This document shows positions 42,632-51,338 of a stretch of DNA of 64,000 nucleotides, piece after piece. Source of the DNA: CADCWK01 sp965218235 (GTDB taxonomy: Bacteria; Chloroflexota; Chloroflexia; Thermomicrobiales; UBA6265); assembly GCA_965218235.1 (NCBI GenBank), contig OZ244595.1, positions 1,674,001 to 1,738,000 on the forward strand, in the 5' to 3' direction. The position numbers and the translations under genes are program-made. The notes under the pieces are model-generated. The model saw nothing but the letters and a program-made list of their open reading frames with translations, was not told where the DNA came from and searched no databases. Position 1 is the stretch's first letter; each line of letters starts with the position of its first letter.

Positions 42632-45394
42632 ATGGCTGACGGGCCGCACATCTCCGGACCATCCATCGCCTCACCGCGTCTCGCGGTCGATGCGGTGGCA
42701 ACGGGCGGGGGACAGCTGGCGGCAGCCACATCCCCGAGCCGGCATGGCTGGATGAGCGCCCGTGCGATCAGTCAGGCGTTCACGGCGTTCTTCGTCGAGC
42801 GCCAGCATCAATCCGTGCCCAGCTCTCCACTCGTACCTATCAACGACCCGACCGTGCTGCTGACCACGGCCGGCATGCAGCAGATGACGCCGTATTTCCT
42901 CGGACTCGAGTCGCCGCCGGCAAGCCGAATGTGCTCCGTTCAGAAGTGCTTCCGGACGGTCGACATCGACGAGGTCGGCGACGAGTCGCACAACACCTTC
43001 TTCTTCATGCTCGGCAACTTCTCGGTTGGCGACTACTTCAAGACCGATTCGCTCCGTTGGAGCTGGGAGTTCCTCACCCAGACGATGGGTCTACCCGAGG
43101 ACCGTCTGTACCCGACGATCCACCCGGACGACGAAGAGTCGTTCCGGATCTGGCGCGACGAGATTGGCGTGGCGGCCCAGCGGATCGTGTCTCTCTCGGA
43201 CAACTGGTGGGGACCGGTCGGCAACAGCGGGCCGAACGGCCCCGACTCCGAAATCTACTTCGACCTCGGCGACGCCTTCGACGACGGCTCGGGCACCGGA
43301 GTCGGCGACAACCCGCGCTATCTCGAAGTCTGGAACAACGTCTTCATGCAGTTCCTCCGGGCGCCCGACGGCAGCCGCACGCCCCTCCCCCGCGTCCACG
43401 TCGACACCGGGATGGGCCTCGAGCGGCTGACGATGGTCATGCAGGGAGCCCGCTCGATCTACGACACGGACCTGTATCAGCCGCTGATCCAGCGGGCGGC
43501 CGAACTCACCGGGCACGCTTATGGGGTAAACCCCGAGATCGACCGTGCGCTCCGGATCATCGCCGACCACTCCCGCGGCGGGACCTTCCTGATCTCCGAC
43601 GGCGTCCTGCCGGGCAACGAAGGCCGAGGGTACGTCCTGCGCCGCATCCTTCGCCGGGCGATCCGGGCCGGTCGGCGGAGCGGGATCGAACGCCCGTTCC
43701 TTGCCGAAATGGCCGCGATCGTGATCGACGCCTTCGGAGACGAGTACCCGAACCTCCTCACCCGGCGGCGCCAGATCGAGCGGGTTCTGGCCCACGAGGA
43801 GGAGTCGTTCGGCCGGACGTTGAACGCTGGCATCGGCCGCTTCCAGACCCTCGCCGAAGGTCTCCGGGAGCGACACGAGACCGTCGTTCCCGGCGACGAG
43901 GCGTTCCGGCTCTACGACACCTTCGGGTTCCCCTATGACCTGACCGTCGAACTGGCCCGGGAGCAGGGCTTCGACATTGATCAAAAGGGGTTTGATGAAG
44001 CGATGGCGATCCAGCGGACCACGTCCCGGGCCGGTGGGATGTTCAGCGACGTCGCGAAAGGCCGGTCCGACCTCTATGTCCAACTCGCCTCCGGCCGGCT
44101 GACCGAGTTCCTCGGCTACGACCCCGAGTTGACCTCGGCGACCAGCACCATCCTCGGCATGGCCAGTCCGGACGGCACGATTCAGATCGCCGAGGCCGGG
44201 AACGCGGTCGAGATCGTGCTCGATCGAACCCCGTTCTACGCCGAGTCCGGCGGCCAGGTGGGTGACACCGGCGAGATCCGGACCGAGGATGGCCTCGTCC
44301 GGATCGACGAGACGTCCCGCCCGGTCCCCGATGTCTTCGTCCACCGGGGCGTCGTCACCGAGGGCTTCGTCCGGACCGGCGACGAGGCGCTCGCGACGAT
44401 CGACGCCGAACGCCGTCAGGCCATCCGGCGCAACCACACCGCCACACATCTCCTGCATCGTGCTTTGCGGCTCGTCCTTGGGGAGGAGACGCATCAGGCC
44501 GGCTCGCTGGTCGCCCCGGACCGGCTGCGGTTCGACTTCACGAGCGTCGCCGGGATCGAGCCCGAGCAGGTCCGCCGCGTCGCCGGGATCGCCAACCAGC
44601 AGGTGATCGCCGACACCGCCGTCGAGACCGTGGTGTCGTCGTACGACGATGCAGTCGCCCAGGGCGCGATGGCCCTCTTCGGCGAGAAGTACGGCGATGT
44701 CGTGCGCATGGTGGGCGTCGGCGATTTCAGCCGTGAGCTCTGCGGTGGCACGCATGTCCAGCGGACCGGTGAGATCGGGCCGATCGTGATTACGTCCGAG
44801 GCGAGCGTTGCCTCCGGTGTCCGCCGGATCGAGGCGCTGACTGGTGCCGCCGCGCTCGACCGGATCGCCGATGAGCAGCGGGTGGTCGACACCCTCGCCC
44901 GCGACCTCCGGGCGAGCCGCGAGGCAGTGCCGGAGAGCGTCAATGCTCTTCGGGACCGTTCGCGGGAGCTGGAGCGGGAGATCGAGCGGCTGCGGGGCGA
45001 GTTGGCTGGCACGCAGGTCGATGGCCTGCTGGACCGGGCCGAGCTCATCGGGAGCAGTGGTGCCCGGCTGATCGCGACGCGGATCGAGGTCGACGAGAAG
45101 GCCGCCCTCCGAAAGATCGGCGACCGGCTCCGGGACCGGCTCGGATCCGGTATCGTCATCCTCGGAACCGCCGTCGATGGCAGCCCGAGTCTCATCGCGA
45201 TGGTCACGCCGGACCTCGTCGCCAGCGGCGTCCGGGCCGGTGACATCATCCGGCTGGCGGCGCCCGTCATGGAAGGTCGTGGCGGAGGGCGGCCCGATCT
45301 CGCCGAAGCTGGCGGCAAGCTGCCGGAGAAGCTCGATGCTGCCATCTCAGCGGCTCAGGCGGCCGCCTCGGAGGCGATCGCCAGCAACGGTTGA
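42632..45394 (+). CDS. alaS: Alanyl-tRNA synthetase
   Basis: 920-aa class II synthetase charging tRNA-Ala. The catalytic domain begins ISQAFTAFFVERQHQSVPSSPLVP and includes MCSVQKCFRTVDIDEVG and VHVDTGMGLERL. The editing domain has HTATHLLHRAL (about residue 606) and the zinc motif CGGTH (about 704), and the C-terminal coiled coil/DHHA1 ends GRGGGRPDLAEAGG. Relative to E. coli the protein has about 40 extra N-terminal residues (Ser/Pro/Gly-rich); the ATG at 42632 has GAGGA nine bases upstream, whereas the ATG at 42752 has none, so the extension is probably real. Confidence 0.96.
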   Translation: MADGPHISGPSIASPRLAVDAVATGGGQLAAATSPSRHGWMSARAISQAFTAFFVERQHQSVPSSPLVPINDPTVLLTTAGMQQMTPYFLGLESPPASRMCSVQKCFRTVDIDEVGDESHNTFFFMLGNFSVGDYFKTDSLRWSWEFLTQTMGLPEDRLYPTIHPDDEESFRIWRDEIGVAAQRIVSLSDNWWGPVGNSGPNGPDSEIYFDLGDAFDDGSGTGVGDNPRYLEVWNNVFMQFLRAPDGSRTPLPRVHVDTGMGLERLTMVMQGARSIYDTDLYQPLIQRAAELTGHAYGVNPEIDRALRIIADHSRGGTFLISDGVLPGNEGRGYVLRRILRRAIRAGRRSGIERPFLAEMAAIVIDAFGDEYPNLLTRRRQIERVLAHEEESFGRTLNAGIGRFQTLAEGLRERHETVVPGDEAFRLYDTFGFPYDLTVELAREQGFDIDQKGFDEAMAIQRTTSRAGGMFSDVAKGRSDLYVQLASGRLTEFLGYDPELTSATSTILGMASPDGTIQIAEAGNAVEIVLDRTPFYAESGGQVGDTGEIRTEDGLVRIDETSRPVPDVFVHRGVVTEGFVRTGDEALATIDAERRQAIRRNHTATHLLHRALRLVLGEETHQAGSLVAPDRLRFDFTSVAGIEPEQVRRVAGIANQQVIADTAVETVVSSYDDAVAQGAMALFGEKYGDVVRMVGVGDFSRELCGGTHVQRTGEIGPIVITSEASVASGVRRIEALTGAAALDRIADEQRVVDTLARDLRASREAVPESVNALRDRSRELEREIERLRGELAGTQVDGLLDRAELIGSSGARLIATRIEVDEKAALRKIGDRLRDRLGSGIVILGTAVDGSPSLIAMVTPDLVASGVRAGDIIRLAAPVMEGRGGGRPDLAEAGGKLPEKLDAAISAAQAAASEAIASNG

Positions 45395-45691
45395 CCGTCC
45401 CGGTGAACAGGAGAAGGCTGTCCGCCTCGACATGGTCCAATCGGCTATGGTCTGGGAGCGCACTGGAAGCCGGACGATGGTCCATCGCCAGTCCGTCCCG
45501 GAAGGGTCCGGTTGAATGACAAAGTGGCCGACGCAATGGGCCGGGATCGCGGTGCCGATCACGCGTCGTCCGAAGGAGCCCACGCCGCCACCATCGCCGT
45601 CGTTCGGCCGGACCCCAGGAGGGACCGGCACCACCGCCGGTCCGTGGGAACCCCTTATTGCTCCGCGTTACGGTGAGGAATGCTCGCGCCC

Positions 45692-47671
45692 ATGCCACTC
45701 TTCGAGAACCCACGACGTGAGACCACCGTCGTGGTCACGATCTACGAGTCCCTGGTGGATGTCCTGACCCGGCTCCGATCTCATGCCAATGGTGTGGTCC
45801 TGCTTGAGATTCCCGACGGTTCGCCGTTATTCCTCACGTCGTCGGAGTTCCGGTCGCTCCGCGAGGTTGCCCAGCAGCGCCGGATCGCACTGACAATCAT
45901 CTCCGACGATCCGCTTCGGGTTCAGCTGGCGTCGGTCTTCAACCTCTCGATCATCGGTAGCGACGAGACGGTACTTGCTCAGACGACTCCACCCCCAGTC
46001 CTCTCCGGAGTGTCCCGGTCCCCGGACCCTCCCCCTGTTCCTTCCTGGTCCCGGGAGGGATTGCCACCGCTGCCCGACGAGGCCCCGCGGCTTCGACGGC
46101 CAGAACGCGAACCGGGCACCCCACCATCTGGTCCGCGGGAGCTATCGCAACGCGAGCGACGCATCTGGCCGGAGGGCCGTCCGTCCTCAGCCCCGAGTCC
46201 GGTTCCCAACCGTTCCCTGCCACCTGAGCCTGACGACGCCGACGACGAGGACGACGAGCGGTCGCCTCGGGGCATGACGACCCGCCAGGGGCCAAGTTCT
46301 GCCCCCCGAGGCGCTGACGGCTCCCCACTTCGCTGGCCGGAAAACTCCTTTCCAGAGCGACCCGGTCGCGGAGGTGTCCGTCCTGACACCAGTGGTCGCG
46401 TTGACGGTCGGTCCGGGACCCGTCGTTGGCGAAATCCAGGTGACGCGACGGTCGATGGCTTTCCGCCCGACGACCGGGTCCAGGAGAAGCCGACGGGGAT
46501 GGCTCGCCCCACCCGGCTCTCGGGGCGGGGGCTGCTCGGGGTGATCGGCGCGGCGATCGCCACGGTCCTGTTCATCACCCTCGTGCTGGGCATCTTCGTG
46601 CTGTCGTCCGCGAGCGTGACGCTCGCCCTGGAATCAGGCCGCGTCAACGGGACCGTCGATTGCGAGATCGTCGCGCCGGGCGAAAGCGGGAATGCGTCCG
46701 TCGTGATCCAGGGTGAACGAACGGTGTTCGATGTCAGCTACACCGGGTCGGTTCCGACGACCGGAACGCGGGCCGTCCCCGACGCGAGCGCAACCGGCCG
46801 GGTTCGCTTCAGCAATCCGACCGACCAGAACGCAACCATCGCGGCCGGGACCGAACTCATGGCCCATGGTGGCCAGACTTACCGGGTCGCCAGCGACGTG
46901 ACGGTGGCGGCCGGCAACGCCGCGCTCGGCCAGTTCGGCTCCGGCGAAGCGGTGGCCGAAGCGGTCAATCCCGGCACGGCCGGGAATCTCGCTGTGGGGC
47001 AAGTCGCCGGCAAACTGGACAACGGCGTCTTCTACAGCAACCGGGATGCGCCGATGGCGGGTGGAACGGACAGGGAAATCAAGACCGTCCAGCCGACCGA
47101 TGTGCAGACGCTCCACGCTTCGGCCAGCGAGCAGCTACGGCAGATAGCCGCTACTGGGAATGGGGGGAACCTCGACCCGGACACGCAGGTTGTCCCGGCG
47201 ACGGTCGAGCTGAGCGAACCCGCCTACACCGACGACCTGCAGGCCGGTGACGACGGCGACCAGGTCTCGACGACCGCCACCGCCACCGCGACGGTCCTGA
47301 CCTACAGCAACCGTGACTTGCGTCTCCAGGCGACCGATGCGCTGATCCCCGTCCTGAGCGCCCAGCTCACCCCTGGTCTCCAGTTGAGCGAGTCGACCGT
47401 CAAGTTGACGGCACAGGGGACCCCCAGCGAGCAGACGGCGCGGGGAGCGAGTTTCGAGGTCTCCGGTGTCGCCAATACCACCGCTTCCCTGAGCGACGAG
47501 GAGGCCCAGGCACTGGCCGACGAACTGGCCGGATCCAGCGCATCCGACGTCAATTCGATCCTGACGGCGAACGAGCGGATCTCCTCCTACGACGTGACCT
47601 ATTCGCCCGGCTGGTTGCCCGATCGCATGCCGAACTCGGCCGACCGTATCGATATCACGGTGCGGCAGTGA
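45692..47671 (+). CDS. Membrane-anchored baseplate-J-like protein
   Basis: About 659 aa. An N-terminal globular region (VVTIYESLVDVLTRLRSHANGVVLLEIPDGSPLF) is followed by about 170 disordered, Pro/Arg/Asp-rich residues, one transmembrane helix near residue 280 (LLGVIGAAIATVLFITLVLGIFVL) and an external part. That part contains ATGRVRFSNPTDQNATIAAGTELMAHGGQTYRV and AVNPGTAGNLAVGQV, which match the baseplate-J-like domain as annotated in Gram-positive and Chloroflexi membrane proteins. No other phage-tail or injection-system gene is near. Start uncertain: ATG 45692 has GAGG 13 bases upstream, while ATG 45680 abuts it. It overlaps ruvX by four bases. Confidence 0.78.
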   Translation: MPLFENPRRETTVVVTIYESLVDVLTRLRSHANGVVLLEIPDGSPLFLTSSEFRSLREVAQQRRIALTIISDDPLRVQLASVFNLSIIGSDETVLAQTTPPPVLSGVSRSPDPPPVPSWSREGLPPLPDEAPRLRRPEREPGTPPSGPRELSQRERRIWPEGRPSSAPSPVPNRSLPPEPDDADDEDDERSPRGMTTRQGPSSAPRGADGSPLRWPENSFPERPGRGGVRPDTSGRVDGRSGTRRWRNPGDATVDGFPPDDRVQEKPTGMARPTRLSGRGLLGVIGAAIATVLFITLVLGIFVLSSASVTLALESGRVNGTVDCEIVAPGESGNASVVIQGERTVFDVSYTGSVPTTGTRAVPDASATGRVRFSNPTDQNATIAAGTELMAHGGQTYRVASDVTVAAGNAALGQFGSGEAVAEAVNPGTAGNLAVGQVAGKLDNGVFYSNRDAPMAGGTDREIKTVQPTDVQTLHASASEQLRQIAATGNGGNLDPDTQVVPATVELSEPAYTDDLQAGDDGDQVSTTATATATVLTYSNRDLRLQATDALIPVLSAQLTPGLQLSESTVKLTAQGTPSEQTARGASFEVSGVANTTASLSDEEAQALADELAGSSASDVNSILTANERISSYDVTYSPGWLPDRMPNSADRIDITVRQ

Positions 47672-48219
47672 GCCGGAACGATCGCCGTGGCCGGGGACGA
47701 GACCGAAGCAACGGCGGGAAGTGGCGGGAGCAGGCGGGAGCGCACCTGGGCCCGATGAGCACGCCTGTAACGATGCCGACAATGCGGGACCGGCACGCCG
47801 AGGGCCGGATCATGGGGCTGGACGTCGGTGGCCGCCGGATCGGCGTCGCGCTCAGCGACGAGACCCGGTTGATCGCGACCCCGCTCCAGTTCGTCGAGCG
47901 GGGCGAGGGCGACCGCAAAGCGTTCGCCGACCTCATCCAGCATTACGCCATCGGCCGCCTGGTGGTTGGCCTCCCAACCGGGATGAGCGGCCGCGAGGGA
48001 CCGCAGTCAGCCGATGTCCGCACCTACGCCGATCGCCTCGCGATCGACCTCGAGCTGCCGATGGACTACTGGGACGAGCGGCTCTCGACCGCCATCGCCG
48101 AGCGGACCCTGATCGCGGGTGGAACCAGCCGCTCCGACCGCCGGATCCGCGTCGACGCCGTCGCCGCGGCGGTCATCCTCCAGGGCTTTTTGGACCACGA
48201 GCGCTACCGATCGCAGTGA
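47668..48219 (+). CDS. ruvX: RuvX/YqgF-family Holliday junction resolvase-like nuclease
   Basis: 183-aa protein of the RNase H fold. The conserved core is IMGLDVGGRRIGVALSDETRLIATPL, VVGLPTGMSGREGPQ, YWDERLSTAIAER and RIRVDAVAAAVILQGFL, with the acidic metal ligands in LDVG, DER and VDAVAA. Members act in 16S rRNA 5' processing or as predicted resolvases. The GTG at 47668 overlaps the previous stop (GTGA), suggesting translational coupling, but gives a 49-residue basic extension; the ATG at 47755 is an alternative. The alaS...ruvX linkage is seen in other phyla. Confidence 0.88.
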   Translation: MSRNDRRGRGRDRSNGGKWREQAGAHLGPMSTPVTMPTMRDRHAEGRIMGLDVGGRRIGVALSDETRLIATPLQFVERGEGDRKAFADLIQHYAIGRLVVGLPTGMSGREGPQSADVRTYADRLAIDLELPMDYWDERLSTAIAERTLIAGGTSRSDRRIRVDAVAAAVILQGFLDHERYRSQ

Positions 48220-48286
48220 GCACGGGCCGTTGCGTTGCGAAAATACTCTCCAGGTGACCGACAAGACGTTCGAGGAGGCAAAGACC

Positions 48287-48865
48287 GTGTCCGACATCGC
48301 CGCCAACCCCGTCCTCCAGGTCATCATCGCCAGCACGCGTCCCGGCCGTGTCGGTCTGCCGGTCAGCACCTGGGTCGCCGATACCGCCCGGGAACACGGC
48401 GCGTTCCGCGTCGAGATCGCCGATCTGGCGGTGATCGATCTTCCGCTCTTCAACGAGCCGCATCACCCTCGGCTTGGCCGGTACGAGCACCAGCACACAC
48501 GGCGCTGGAGCGAGACCATCGGTAATTCCGACGCATTCGTCTTCGTCATGCCGGAGTACAACTACGGTTACCCGGCGAGCCTGAAGAACGCGCTCGACTA
48601 CCTGTCGAAGGAGTGGGCCTACAAGCCGGTCGTGCTTGTCTCGTACGGCGGCGTCTCGGGCGGGCTCCGGGCCGCGACCGGACTTCAGCCGGTCCTGACC
48701 GGACTGCGTCTGCTGACGAGCGCCGGAGCGCTTCCGATCCCCGGTGTCTCGGCGCTGGTGAAGGACGGCGTCTTCACGCCCACGGACGCCCTGTCCGGTC
48801 AGCTCGACACGATTCTGACCGAGCTGGCGCGGATCACCCCGATCGCCGCCCAGATGCGCCCATAG
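48287..48865 (+). CDS. NADPH-dependent FMN reductase-family flavoprotein
   Basis: 192-aa flavodoxin-like oxidoreductase. The phosphate-binding loop is STRPGRVGLPV (residues 13-23) and the flavin contact motif is MPEYNYGYPASLKNALDYL. The start is a GTG at 48287 with GGAGG eight bases upstream. It reduces FMN or a quinone/azo-type substrate in related proteins; the substrate here is unknown. Last gene of the alaS run. Confidence 0.9.
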   Translation: MSDIAANPVLQVIIASTRPGRVGLPVSTWVADTAREHGAFRVEIADLAVIDLPLFNEPHHPRLGRYEHQHTRRWSETIGNSDAFVFVMPEYNYGYPASLKNALDYLSKEWAYKPVVLVSYGGVSGGLRAATGLQPVLTGLRLLTSAGALPIPGVSALVKDGVFTPTDALSGQLDTILTELARITPIAAQMRP

Positions 48866-48901
48866 CTCTATTCGCCGGAAGTCCGACCGTGAGACCGGCG
48901 A

Positions 48902-48927
48902 CGGCTCCAGAGGTCTTTTTGGAGCCG
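48902..48927. terminator. Hairpin between FMN reductase and metG
   Basis: CGGCTCCA and TGGAGCCG (8-bp arms) enclose a loop that contains TCTTT. It lies between convergent genes 36 bp after the FMN reductase stop. Longer imperfect arms (GTTTCGACG ... CGTCGAAAC) surround the next 75 bp. Confidence 0.5.
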
Positions 48928-49028
48928 ACTGACGCGGGTTTCGACGTCGGGCGCCACCCGGCCGGTCAGGGATGCGAGTCAACGCGCTCGTTCGCCGCGT
49001 CGAAACCAATGTCCTTCAGGAAGTCCCA

Positions 49029-50627
49029 TCAGGGTCGAGGCGGATCGACCGTGGCGGGCTCCTCCAGTTTCGGGAACAGCGGTCCGGCCGGGTTCAGCTG
49101 ACCGACCGTCGGTCCCTGCCAGAAGGCAGCGCTCGCCCAGTCGCCAGCCATGGCCGGCGGCAATCCAAGCTGACCGGCGATCTTCGCCGCCGCGCCGGGG
49201 ATGAACGGGCTCGTCAGGATCGAGATCACCCGAGTTGACTCGGCCGCGAAGGCCAGCGTCGTCTCCAGATCCGCCTGCCGGTCGGGAAGCTTCGCGATCT
49301 TCCACGGCTGCCGCTCCTCCAGGTACTGGTTGGTCCGCCGCACCAGCGTCCAGATACCCTCCAGCGCCCGGTCGGTCGCCCAGGCGTCCAGCTGCTCCTC
49401 GGTGGTCACCTTCGCCGTTTCGGCGACGCGGACGAGCTCAGCCTCGAAGTCGCCTGGGTCAGTGGCGGCCGGCACCGTTCCGCCGCGGTAGCGCCCGACC
49501 ATCGCGACGACTCGGTTGAGCAGGTTGCCGAGGTCGTTGGCGAGATCGTCCGTGTAGCGCCGGGCCACGTTCGACCGGGAGAAGTCGCCATCGTTCGCGA
49601 ACGAGATGTCCCGCAGCAAGGTGTAGCGGACGGCGTCGGTGCCGAACTCCTCGACGACCTCGGTCGGGTCGATCACATTGCCGTCCGTCTTCGAGATCTT
49701 CCTGCCATTCAGACTCAGGAAACCGTGGACGGCGACCTGCTTCGGCGCGGGTAGACCGGCGGACATCAGCATCGCCGGCCAGTAGAGGCAGTGATGCCGG
49801 GTGATGTCCTTGCCGACGACATGGGTGTCGATCGGCCAGTACCGCTCGAAGCGATCCATGTCGTCCGGAAAGCCGAGCCCGGTCAGGTACGTGGTCAGGG
49901 CGTCGAACCAGACATACATCACCTGGGAGTCGTCGCCCGGTACGGGGACGCCCCACGCGACCCCGTCCTGGCGTCGTTTTCGGCTGACCGAGAAGTCGCG
50001 CAGCCCCTGGTCGATCCAGCCCAGCACTTCCGCCCGGCGGTGACTGGGAACGATGAAGTCCTCATCAGCCGTGATCAGATCGCGGAGCCGGTCCGCGTAG
50101 GCCGAGAGCCGAAAGAAGTAGTTCTCCTCTTCGAGGTACTCGGGGGTGATTGACGGGTGCTGGGGGCAGCGGCCGTTGATCAAGTCCTCCTCGGTGTAGA
50201 AGTTGTTGCAGTTCGGGCAGTAGTACCCCGAGTAGGCGGCCTGATAGATGTCGCTGTTCGCGACAACACGCCGGTAGAGCTCCTGAGCGGCGCGGAAGTG
50301 GCGCGGCTCGGTCGTCCGAACCCAGTCGGTCGGGTGGACATCGAGCGCGTCCCAGGCCCTCCGGAAGGCGACGTCCATCTGGTCGGTCCAGGTCTCCGGC
50401 GTCTCACCCGCCTTCTGGGCCGCCACGACGACATGCTGGCTGTTCTCGTCGTTGCCCATCACGAACGCCACATCGTCGCCCCGGAGGACGTGGTAGCGAG
50501 CGACGGCATCGGCCGTGACCTTCTCTAGCGAGTGGCCAATGTGCGGAGCGGCATTTGGGTAATCGATCGCCGTCGTCACCGCGAAGCGACCAGGATGGCT
50601 ACTGGGCCGCTGGGCCGTGTCACTCAT
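49029..50627 (-). CDS. metG: Methionyl-tRNA synthetase
   Basis: About 532-aa class I synthetase charging tRNA-Met. ATP-site motifs are PHIGHS (HIGH) and GRKISKTDGN (KMSKS). A zinc knuckle CPNCNNFYTEEDLINGRCPQH lies in the connective domain. The protein ends soon after the anticodon-binding domain and lacks the C-terminal tRNA-binding (EMAPII-like) domain of the E. coli enzyme, as in many shorter bacterial MetRS. The start is ATG 50627 or ATG 50639; the site upstream is weak. Downstream of metH and dinB on the same strand, so methionine synthesis and use are clustered. Confidence 0.95.
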   Translation of the reverse strand: MSDTAQRPSSHPGRFAVTTAIDYPNAAPHIGHSLEKVTADAVARYHVLRGDDVAFVMGNDENSQHVVVAAQKAGETPETWTDQMDVAFRRAWDALDVHPTDWVRTTEPRHFRAAQELYRRVVANSDIYQAAYSGYYCPNCNNFYTEEDLINGRCPQHPSITPEYLEEENYFFRLSAYADRLRDLITADEDFIVPSHRRAEVLGWIDQGLRDFSVSRKRRQDGVAWGVPVPGDDSQVMYVWFDALTTYLTGLGFPDDMDRFERYWPIDTHVVGKDITRHHCLYWPAMLMSAGLPAPKQVAVHGFLSLNGRKISKTDGNVIDPTEVVEEFGTDAVRYTLLRDISFANDGDFSRSNVARRYTDDLANDLGNLLNRVVAMVGRYRGGTVPAATDPGDFEAELVRVAETAKVTTEEQLDAWATDRALEGIWTLVRRTNQYLEERQPWKIAKLPDRQADLETTLAFAAESTRVISILTSPFIPGAAAKIAGQLGLPPAMAGDWASAAFWQGPTVGQLNPAGPLFPKLEEPATVDPPRP

Positions 50628-50790
50628 GGTCTGATCCATCCATTCTGGCCCGGTTCACACCTATCGAACCGGGGCGTCAGCCGGTACGGGCCGGGCAAAC
50701 GCAACCATGACCGGCCCCGTCCTGAGGCCAGTCTCATCGTCTTCGGCGCGGCAGACACCATTGGGAAGGACGGCCCGGCGGCACCTGCCG

Positions 50791-51336
50791 CTAGCGCATC
50801 ATCATGTCCTCGATATTTCCGGCCCACGGGCCGACGCCGGGGAGGAACGGCTGGATCAGTGCCCGCTCGATCTGGACAAGGTGCGTCAGATCGTGCGCCG
50901 GAACGTAGTGAAGCATCTGGCCGAGCGTAATCCGACCGTACTGGCTGTGGACGGCCTCGCGTTCCAGGTCGTCAGTCACAAGTGTCTCGATCAACTCGAG
51001 CGTCCCGGCCCGCAGGGCGGCGATGTCCTCGGCGATCGCGCTGGAGGTGCGCTCCGTTTCCCACTGGGCGGCGTTCTGGTCGACGTTCCCGATCACCGGG
51101 GAGCCAGCGAGGAATGCCCTGATCCGGGGTGGAAAGACCAGCCGCTCCGTGTCGAGGAGATGCTGCAGGACCTCATACGGTGACCACTCATCGACCAGCG
51201 GCCGCCGGCGCAGGACATCCTCGGGGATCGTCGAGGCGAGCGCAAGCAGCCGTGGGGCGGTCGTCGACAACACCCGCGGCAGGAAGGCAAGCAACTCGTC
51301 GGCTGGGAGCGGTTCTCCGATGGCACCCGTGGTCAT
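50791..51336 (-). CDS. DinB-family protein
   Basis: 181-aa four-helix-bundle protein of the DinB/YfiT superfamily, thiol-dependent metalloenzymes or their relatives. The metal-ligand histidines are suggested by EVLQHLLDTE and VPAHDLTHLVQIE. The ATG at 51336 lies two bases after the metH stop, and GAGG lies ten bases upstream within the end of metH, so translation is likely coupled. Cellular role unknown. Confidence 0.85.
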   Translation of the reverse strand: MTTGAIGEPLPADELLAFLPRVLSTTAPRLLALASTIPEDVLRRRPLVDEWSPYEVLQHLLDTERLVFPPRIRAFLAGSPVIGNVDQNAAQWETERTSSAIAEDIAALRAGTLELIETLVTDDLEREAVHSQYGRITLGQMLHYVPAHDLTHLVQIERALIQPFLPGVGPWAGNIEDMMMR

Positions 51337-51338
51337 CT

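Noticed and set aside
45692..47671. Phage tail or contractile injection system component
   Set aside because: The protein has a transmembrane helix and a disordered cytoplasmic linker, and no sheath, tube, spike or ATPase gene is nearby.
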